Both the position numbers and the translations under genes were made by a program. From Kolteria novifilia (GTDB lineage Bacteria > Planctomycetota > Planctomycetia > Kolteriales > Kolteriaceae), in contig CP036279.1 of NCBI GenBank assembly GCA_007748055.1, positions 3,906,001-3,970,000 of the forward strand: a stretch of DNA of 64,000 bases. The letters are read 5' to 3'. Of the stretch, positions 58,534-64,000 are shown in pieces. The notes under the pieces are model-generated. The model saw only the letters and a list, made by a program, of their open reading frames with translations. It made no database searches and was not told the origin of the DNA. Position 1 is the stretch's first letter, and each line of letters begins with the position of its first letter.

Positions 58534-58842
58534 ATGAGCGAGTTGGCCGCGACATCCTCGGAGTACCACAGTTCCCGCCGGGAAGCGATCGTCGCCCTGG
58601 TCGTCTGGGGCGTGTGTCTGATTTGGTGTGTCGGGGTCTGTGTCACGCTTGGCTACCATCGGCCCGCCGAGGAGATCTCGCTGGTGATCGGCATCCCCGC
58701 GTGGGTCTTCTGGGGCGTGCTGATGCCCTGGATCGCGGCAACGCTCTTCTCGATCGGCTTCGGCCTCTTCGGCATGTGCGACGTCGACGATGCCCCCGAA
58801 CCCGACGCCTCCTCCCCCACCGACCGTCACGACCACCCATGA
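58534..58842 (+). CDS. DUF997 small membrane protein
   Basis: This 102-residue protein from ATG 58534 has GAGG upstream. Two membrane helices are seen: EAIVALVVWGVCLIWCVGVC, then IGIPAWVFWGVLMPWIAATL leading into FSIGFG. The GIPAWVFWG-x-L-x-PW pattern is that of DUF997/YhdT, the small partner of sodium/pantothenate-type symporters. The symporter gene follows after 10 bases, so the two probably form one transporter. Confidence 0.78.
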   Translation: MSELAATSSEYHSSRREAIVALVVWGVCLIWCVGVCVTLGYHRPAEEISLVIGIPAWVFWGVLMPWIAATLFSIGFGLFGMCDVDDAPEPDASSPTDRHDHP

Positions 58843-58852
58843 GCACCGCTAC

Positions 58853-60829
58853 ATGTTTCATCGCGTTCTCGCGGCCCAGGGACTAGCCAACGGCAGCGTC
58901 CTCGAGTCAAAAGCCGCCCTAGTCACGTTCCTGATCTACTCGGTCATCGTCTTTCTGCTGGCGATCCTCGCCAATCGCATGCAGCAGAGCCGGAGCTTCC
59001 TGAAGGAGTATTTCCTCGGGAGCCGAGGTCTGGGAACCGTCGCGATCTCGTTCTCCTTCGCGGCGACCGCGGCATCGGCCGGCACCTTCGCGGGCTTTCC
59101 CGCCCTGATCTACACTCACGGCTGGATCCTCGCCCTGTGGATCGCAAGTTACATGGCCTTCGCGATTTGCGGGTTAGGGCTTCTCGGCAAACGACTCAAC
59201 GCCGTCGCCCGGCGAACCGGCTCGATCACCGTTCCCGAGGTCCTCCGCGAACGCTTCAACAGCCCGATGCTCGCCGTGATGTCGACCGGGTTGATGGCGA
59301 CGCTGCTGATCTTCTACATGGTGCCGCAATTCAAGGTCTCGGCGATCATTCTGCAGAAGCTCATCGGCGACGTCCCCGGCTTTCGCTACAGCGCCACATT
59401 GGTCGAAAACCTGACCAATTCCGTCACGTTTCTGTCCGATGTGAACCCGGAATACCTCCTTTCGCTCCTGTTTTTCTCCGTTTTGGTCATTCTTTACACC
59501 GCTTTCGGCGGATTTCGCGCCGTCGTCTGGACCGATGTCCTCCAAGGCTTCGTCATGGTCGGAGGCGTCCTCTTGATGCTCGGCCTGACGATCTGGCAAG
59601 TCGGCGGGTTGACGGCTGGCACCACCAAGATGGCCGTGATGACACCTCCCAAGCTGGGCGAGGCGGTGATTCGAAGCATTCCCCCCGCGCCGGAAACGGG
59701 TATCCGCGTCCCTTCCGATACCTGGGTGACGCTCGAATCCGACGACAAGTTGACGCGGCTCTTTCGAACAAACCAGTTGGCGATCATCCTGCCCGAAAAA
59801 GAGACCTCCAATCTGATCAAGATTGTCGAGATCACCACGCCCGAGGAGATCGAACGCGTCCTCGCAAGTTTCCCAGAGACCGCCCCCCCGACACTTCCCG
59901 TCGGGCTTTCCCTCGACATCGACGACGAGGACCTACGCGAGTACCGCTACGGAGCGGGCAAACGCGGCGTCTACGTGAGCGGTCCCGGGCCGAGCCCCAG
60001 CAGCGAGGAAGGCTTTCTCACGATCGGTTTGGCCATCTCTTTCTTCTTGATCTGGGCGATTTCGGGAACGGCTCAGCCCGCCAATATGGTTCGCTTGATC
60101 GCCGCGGGTGGATCCAAGACCATCCGGCGCAGCATGGCGGTGGTCGCGGTCTACTTCCTGTTGATCTATCCACCGCTTGTGGTGATCTTCTGCTACGCCC
60201 GCGTCCTCGTACCAGGCCTCGATCAGGATCCGGACCGAATCATGACGGAGATGACCTTTCATCTGTCACACGCGGCCGGGCTCCCTTGGCTCGCGGGCCT
60301 ACTGGTCGCGGCCCCCTTCGCCGCCGTGATGTCGTCGGTCGACAGCTTCCTGTTGATGATTTCCTCATCGTTCGTGCGAGACATCTATCAGCGGAACTTC
60401 GACCCGGACGCCTCCGACAAGAGGGTGAAGCGGTTGAGCTACGCGTGCACCCTGCTCATTGGTTCCGCGGTGATGGTCGCGTCGATCAAACCGCCGCAGT
60501 TTTTGCAGTACTTGATCGTCTTCGCGGGCGGGGCGCTCGGTGTGACATTCTTGGTGCCGATGACGTTTGCTCTCTTTTGGCGAAGAGCCAATCGTCAGGG
60601 CGCGTTGGCGGCGATGTTGGGAGGTGTGGCGGTCTACTTGATGTTCTATCTGGTCGGATTCGCGATGTACGAGCAAGCCAAGGCGTGGCGTCCGGGAGGA
60701 CTCGACCCTCTCTTCTGGGGGCTGGCGGCGTCACTAGTCTTTGGAGTGGTCGTTTCGCTGCTGACGCCACCACCACCGGCGGAGTTAGTGAGTCGCTACT
60801 TTGGCGATGCCGAGGCGACATCTGGTTAG
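58853..60829 (+). CDS. Sodium:solute symporter (SSF family)
   Basis: About 658 residues run from ATG 58853. KEYFLGSRGLGTVAISFSFA, then ATAASAGTFAGFPALIYTHG, is the typical SSF start. TAFGGFRAVVWTDVLQGFVM marks the conserved core helices, and LLVAAPFAAVMSSVDSFLLM with ISSSFVRDIYQR is the sodium-site region. An extra soluble segment of about 120 residues (near 300-400) separates helices in the middle. With the DUF997 partner, a PanF-like transporter is likely. The substrate is unknown. Confidence 0.88.
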   Translation: MFHRVLAAQGLANGSVLESKAALVTFLIYSVIVFLLAILANRMQQSRSFLKEYFLGSRGLGTVAISFSFAATAASAGTFAGFPALIYTHGWILALWIASYMAFAICGLGLLGKRLNAVARRTGSITVPEVLRERFNSPMLAVMSTGLMATLLIFYMVPQFKVSAIILQKLIGDVPGFRYSATLVENLTNSVTFLSDVNPEYLLSLLFFSVLVILYTAFGGFRAVVWTDVLQGFVMVGGVLLMLGLTIWQVGGLTAGTTKMAVMTPPKLGEAVIRSIPPAPETGIRVPSDTWVTLESDDKLTRLFRTNQLAIILPEKETSNLIKIVEITTPEEIERVLASFPETAPPTLPVGLSLDIDDEDLREYRYGAGKRGVYVSGPGPSPSSEEGFLTIGLAISFFLIWAISGTAQPANMVRLIAAGGSKTIRRSMAVVAVYFLLIYPPLVVIFCYARVLVPGLDQDPDRIMTEMTFHLSHAAGLPWLAGLLVAAPFAAVMSSVDSFLLMISSSFVRDIYQRNFDPDASDKRVKRLSYACTLLIGSAVMVASIKPPQFLQYLIVFAGGALGVTFLVPMTFALFWRRANRQGALAAMLGGVAVYLMFYLVGFAMYEQAKAWRPGGLDPLFWGLAASLVFGVVVSLLTPPPPAELVSRYFGDAEATSG

Positions 60830-60873
60830 CGTCCTGTTCGACTACCTCGCTGGCTTGAACGCTCGTCCCCCGA

Positions 60874-61010
60874 TCGTGCGGGAGTGTGCCGAATCAGAGG
60901 CGTGTTCCCGCATGCCCACGGCGAACGTGAGTTCCTCGCGCATGCCCACGGCGAGCGTGAGTTCCTCGCGCATGCCCACGGCGAGCGTGAGCATGGGGCA
61001 CCCAAGCGTC
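60874..61010. repeat. Dispersed host repeat, copy C, with a tandem triplication
   Basis: TCGTGCGGGAGTGTGCCGAA starts the copy. The palindromic core is expanded into three 30-bp tandem units beginning with CATGCCCACG at 60911, 60941 and 60971. It ends with GGGGCACCCAAGCG. It lies between convergent genes. Confidence 0.75.
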
Positions 61011-61101
61011 CTTTGAGCAATGAATTGACCAGTTTGGACGCGAGCCATCGCGGACGAATGGGAGCGGAAAACAGTTCCTCGCCGTTGCCGCTCCAAAGCG
61101 C

Positions 61102-62685
61102 CTACGGTTGATCCGGCTTCACGACGGCGAGTTTGGTGAGGATCACATCACCGGCGTAGCAACCGCCTTCGTAGCAGAGTTCTTTCCCCCCTCCGCCGCC
61201 GGCGAATTTCGGTTGATGCGGGTTCTTCGTCGGCCAACCCGATCCATTGATCGAGCCGGTGAGATAGAGATTGCCCTCAGCATCCATAAAGCCCGCTCGC
61301 CCGTAGTCGTGACTCTCGCCACCAAGATAGGTACTGAACTTGAGCGACCCGAGATCCGGCGCCATGACGACGAAGATCGCGTCATTCTGCTCGGAACGCG
61401 TCCGCTTAAGCGCGTTGTCCGTGAGCGGGAAGTCGGGAGATGACGTCGAACCGGCGAAGTAGAGATCGCCGCCGGGACTGATGCAGACGCCATCGGGCTC
61501 CTCGTTGCCTGTTCCGCCAAGATAGGTACAGTTCAGCAGCCGCCCGTCCCTGGACGAGAACTTGGAGGCGACGATGTCACGCTTCCCTTTGGAGAGCTGG
61601 CGTTGCAGCGCCCCTTCGGTCACGGGCATCTCGGCACTGTCGGTCGTCGTCACCAAGAAGGCGTTGCCCTCCTTGTCGAGCGCCATGTTGTGAGTGCCGT
61701 TGCCGTAGTCGATGCCGCTGGTTCCGAAGTAGGTTCCGAAGAGCAGCTTCTTGCCGTCGGGACTCAGTTTGGCGATGAAGGCGTCGGACTCGCCGTTGTG
61801 GCTTCGGTCGTGCGCTCCCTCGGTCGTCGGAACGTCGGGCGACCAGGTGGTGAAGTTGAGGTAGACGTTCTTGTCGTTGTCGAGGCGGATTCCCGACTCG
61901 GCTCCCTCCTTGGCCGAACCGCCGAACCAAGTCGCCCACTCGATGGCCTTGCCATCGGTGGAGAGCTTCATGGCGCCGATCTCGGCATCACCCGCAGGTT
62001 CGGGCTGAAGGGCTCCCTCGAACCACGAGGCGGGCGGCAATGGACCCTTCCCCGTGTAGTGCAACGCGACGTAGACATCACCTTGGTCGTCGATCGCGAG
62101 ATCTCGGTTGAGCAATCCCACGCCGACGTAGGTCGACCAAACCAACCCCGATCCATCGGGCTTGAGCTTTACCAGGAATCCGTTCTGCATGCCGTAGACG
62201 CCGGCGTCGCTCCCACGGAATTCGGTCTGGATCGCGTCGTCGGTGACCGGAAATCCGGGGCCGCCGCGTCCGCTCACGTAGACATGGCCCGTCTTGTCGA
62301 CTTCGACGGCGTAGGCCCGGTCGTAGTTGGGACCGCCGAGCAACGTCGACCAAACCAGTCGGCCATTCGGGGCGAACTTGCAGACAAAGGCGTCGCAATA
62401 GCCGCCTGAGCCGATGCGATCGCCCGTCATGTCTTGTTGTCGTTGAAACGCCCCCTCGGTGGTCGGAAAGTCCTCCGACTGCGTTCCGCCGACAATGTAA
62501 ACGTAACCTTGGTCATCGACGAAGCAGTCTCGGGCGTGTTCCCAGTCGGATCCACCAAGGTAGGTGGAGAAGCCCAACTCGTAGTCGTCGGCAACGAGCC
62601 GATCGGCGGGACCGAGGAAGATGCCGCCCAGGGTCGCCACGACCAGGAGAGCGATCCGTGTCGAGGCACTTGTTCGACCGATCAT
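61102..62685 (-). CDS. Exported SBBP-repeat beta-propeller protein
   Basis: This 527-residue protein has a signal peptide (IALLVVATLGGIFLGPADRL). At least seven repeats of about 60 residues follow, with the SBBP pattern: FSTYLGGSDWEHARDCFVDD, GYVYIVGGTQSEDFPTTEGA, STLLGGPNYDRAYAVEVD, CTYLGGTGNEEPDGVCISPG and FSTYLGGESHDYGRAGFMDA. The repeats should fold into a beta-propeller outside the cytoplasm. No enzyme residues are evident. A role in binding is likely but the partner is unknown. Confidence 0.82.
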   Translation of the reverse strand: MIGRTSASTRIALLVVATLGGIFLGPADRLVADDYELGFSTYLGGSDWEHARDCFVDDQGYVYIVGGTQSEDFPTTEGAFQRQQDMTGDRIGSGGYCDAFVCKFAPNGRLVWSTLLGGPNYDRAYAVEVDKTGHVYVSGRGGPGFPVTDDAIQTEFRGSDAGVYGMQNGFLVKLKPDGSGLVWSTYVGVGLLNRDLAIDDQGDVYVALHYTGKGPLPPASWFEGALQPEPAGDAEIGAMKLSTDGKAIEWATWFGGSAKEGAESGIRLDNDKNVYLNFTTWSPDVPTTEGAHDRSHNGESDAFIAKLSPDGKKLLFGTYFGTSGIDYGNGTHNMALDKEGNAFLVTTTDSAEMPVTEGALQRQLSKGKRDIVASKFSSRDGRLLNCTYLGGTGNEEPDGVCISPGGDLYFAGSTSSPDFPLTDNALKRTRSEQNDAIFVVMAPDLGSLKFSTYLGGESHDYGRAGFMDAEGNLYLTGSINGSGWPTKNPHQPKFAGGGGGKELCYEGGCYAGDVILTKLAVVKPDQP

Positions 62686-62790
62686 GAACGACTCCGTGCA
62701 AGGGCCGGCAGTCCGTCGTGGGCCACCGGAAAATCGCGGAAAAACGACAGCGCCAACATCACGAATTGTTCATCCGTCGCCAAGTAACGC

Positions 62791-62830
62791 TTTGGTGCCC
62801 CCACGCTCGCCGTGGGCATGCGAGGCAAGC
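62791..62830. repeat. Dispersed host repeat, copy D (reversed, partial)
   Basis: TGGTGCCCCCACGCTCGCCG followed by TGGGCATGCGAG is the reverse complement of the core and right end of copies A-C. It lies upstream of the beta-propeller gene. Confidence 0.55.
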
Positions 62831-62901
62831 CGTCGATTCGACACGCTTCCACACGATAGGGAAACCGGAGAGTTCATGCGAAGAACGCGCCAATCAGACG
62901 C

Positions 62902-63864
62902 CTAGAAGTTTTCGACGATGTTGCCGTCGGCCTTTTTAGCGATGTTGGCGAAGAGAACATGATCGATGCTATCCGACAGGTTCTTCACTGATCCATCGGT
63001 CATCATGATGTTCACCACGCCCGTGTGAAAGCTATAGGGAGAATAGGTGTTGTCGATATTGATATAGCTCGTGCACTCGTCACACCCACTCGTCGAACCG
63101 TCGCGTGACCAGTTGTAGACGCCCACTCCGTTGTTCCCCGCCCAGGGGCCATGTTGGTAGAACTGAGCGTTGGTCGGTTCAGGCTGCCGTTTGCTCAACT
63201 TCCAGTGCTCTGGCTTGCCGGCCATCTCGAAGAGAAGCATCGTCTTGCTGGTGCCGTCGATGATCTCGCCCAACCTGGTTCCCTGTTCGCCCAAGATACC
63301 GACGGTCGAGTCCCAGACATGGACTCCAGTGTCATCGACGCCATGCAGTCCACGAACGCCGTAGTAGTCGGCCGCGGCAGCGGTCTCCGCGGGGAGTGAC
63401 GAGACATCGGTCGTCCAACCGAGATTCCAACCCGCGTAGATCGGCGTGATCCGACTCCCCCCAGCCGAAGGACACATGAAGATCGAAACGGGCGTGTTGA
63501 CGGCGGGCTGGTTGATGGGATCGTCAAACCCGTATGTCTGGTCGTAGCGGTCGCTCAGATTGACGCCATCGACATTGGGAAGAATCATCGCCAGGAATCC
63601 GGTGACGACGGACGTGGCGCCGCCGGACGAGTCGGTTCCGGCATAAACAAGCCGGCCAGGCGGAAAGATCTCGTGGCTGGCGTGGTAGGCGTGGCATGCA
63701 ATCCCGACTTGGCGCAAGTTGCTCATGCACTGCATGCGACGGGCGGCTTCGCGAGCCTGCTGCACGGCGGGAAGAAGCAAACCGACCAAGACGCCGATAA
63801 TGGCGATCACAACCAGTAGTTCGACGAGGGTAAACGCCGTTCGACGAGAGAATGCGCGACTCAC
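62902..63864 (-). CDS. DUF1559 prepilin-like protein
   Basis: This 320-residue protein starts with [18 protein letters not shown], followed by [32 protein letters not shown] is the C-terminal H-X9-DG motif. The middle ([20 protein letters not shown]) fits the family. It differs from the other copies in its central region. The upstream 136 bases to the window end should hold its promoter. Confidence 0.9.
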   Translation of the reverse strand: MSRAFSRRTAFTLVELLVVIAIIGVLVGLLLPAVQQAREAARRMQCMSNLRQVGIACHAYHASHEIFPPGRLVYAGTDSSGGATSVVTGFLAMILPNVDGVNLSDRYDQTYGFDDPINQPAVNTPVSIFMCPSAGGSRITPIYAGWNLGWTTDVSSLPAETAAAADYYGVRGLHGVDDTGVHVWDSTVGILGEQGTRLGEIIDGTSKTMLLFEMAGKPEHWKLSKRQPEPTNAQFYQHGPWAGNNGVGVYNWSRDGSTSGCDECTSYINIDNTYSPYSFHTGVVNIMMTDGSVKNLSDSIDHVLFANIAKKADGNIVENF

Positions 63865-64000
63865 GGGTAAGACCTTTCCATTTCCCCTGCGCCTTCGAAG
63901 GCGGGTCGGGTGAATTGATCGAAAGGCACTTCCCTAGGGGCCGATTGCCGTGGGTACCATACCAGTTCTGACTGACAAGCTGTTTCGGGCGAGAGAGATC

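Noticed and set aside
60911-61000. 30-bp repeats considered as a CRISPR array
   Set aside because: There are only three contiguous units, without spacers or cas genes. They are an internal expansion of a dispersed palindromic repeat.

Overview
The window is high-GC bacterial chromosome, most likely from a member of the Planctomycetota. Four genes encode DUF1559 proteins, each with an N-terminal pilin-like prepilin segment and a C-terminal H-X9-DG motif. They are interspersed with small carboxypeptidase-regulatory-like lipoproteins, a combination characteristic of that phylum. No rRNA is present and I cannot name a genus.

Layout. (1) 1-9.9 kb is host chromosome: the end of an unknown gene, a HhH-GPD DNA glycosylase, an orphan VgrG, a BatA/VWA membrane protein, UbiE/MenG and UbiX quinone-biosynthesis genes, two PilZ-domain proteins, and separate overlapping coaB and coaC genes. 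(2) 9,990-10,063 is a tRNA-Asp(GTC). (3) 10,016-47,741 is an integrated siphovirus-type prophage. It is bounded by a 51-bp perfect direct repeat: attL overlaps the 3' part of the intact tRNA-Asp and attR is a detached copy of that same tRNA 3' part. (4) 47.7-64 kb is host chromosome again: DUF1559 proteins and lipoproteins, an M19 dipeptidase next to a D-threonine-aldolase-like enzyme, a K+-channel-like protein, a broken SMI1/KNR4 gene, a less GC-rich gene with a HEPN-like R-x4-H motif, a DUF997/sodium-solute symporter pair and a beta-propeller protein.

Prophage organisation from left to right. Three XRE regulators come first, then a zinc-ribbon membrane protein, a tyrosine integrase followed by a strong hairpin terminator, an extended CsrA homologue and a second tyrosine recombinase. 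Next is a run of short unknown genes, several in paralogous pairs. A replication-initiator-like winged-helix gene contains four exact 22-bp tandem iterons and an AT-rich stretch, the layout of an origin inside an initiator gene. More small genes follow, including an RMF-like one and DUF488. A possible lysis or envelope module contains a membrane-anchored papain-like protease. After two tail-fibre-like proteins come a small protein resembling Acb2/Tad1 anti-defence proteins, an HNH nuclease and a DNA methyltransferase. The packaging, head and tail genes are in textbook order: TerS, TerL, portal, S49 protease, HK97 capsid, connector, head closure, tail completion, tail terminator, tail tube, two chaperone frames joined by a -1 slippery site, tape measure and distal tail proteins. 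At the right end are convergent accessory genes: a DUF2971 protein, a second zinc-ribbon membrane protein and a LexA-type HTH.

The prophage is also packed with short palindromic repeats of several unrelated families, many placed as facing pairs between genes. One family (ACCACAGAGG...) was seen only inside the prophage. A different family, built around a CCCACGGC/AGCGTGGGC palindrome, was seen only in the flanking host DNA.
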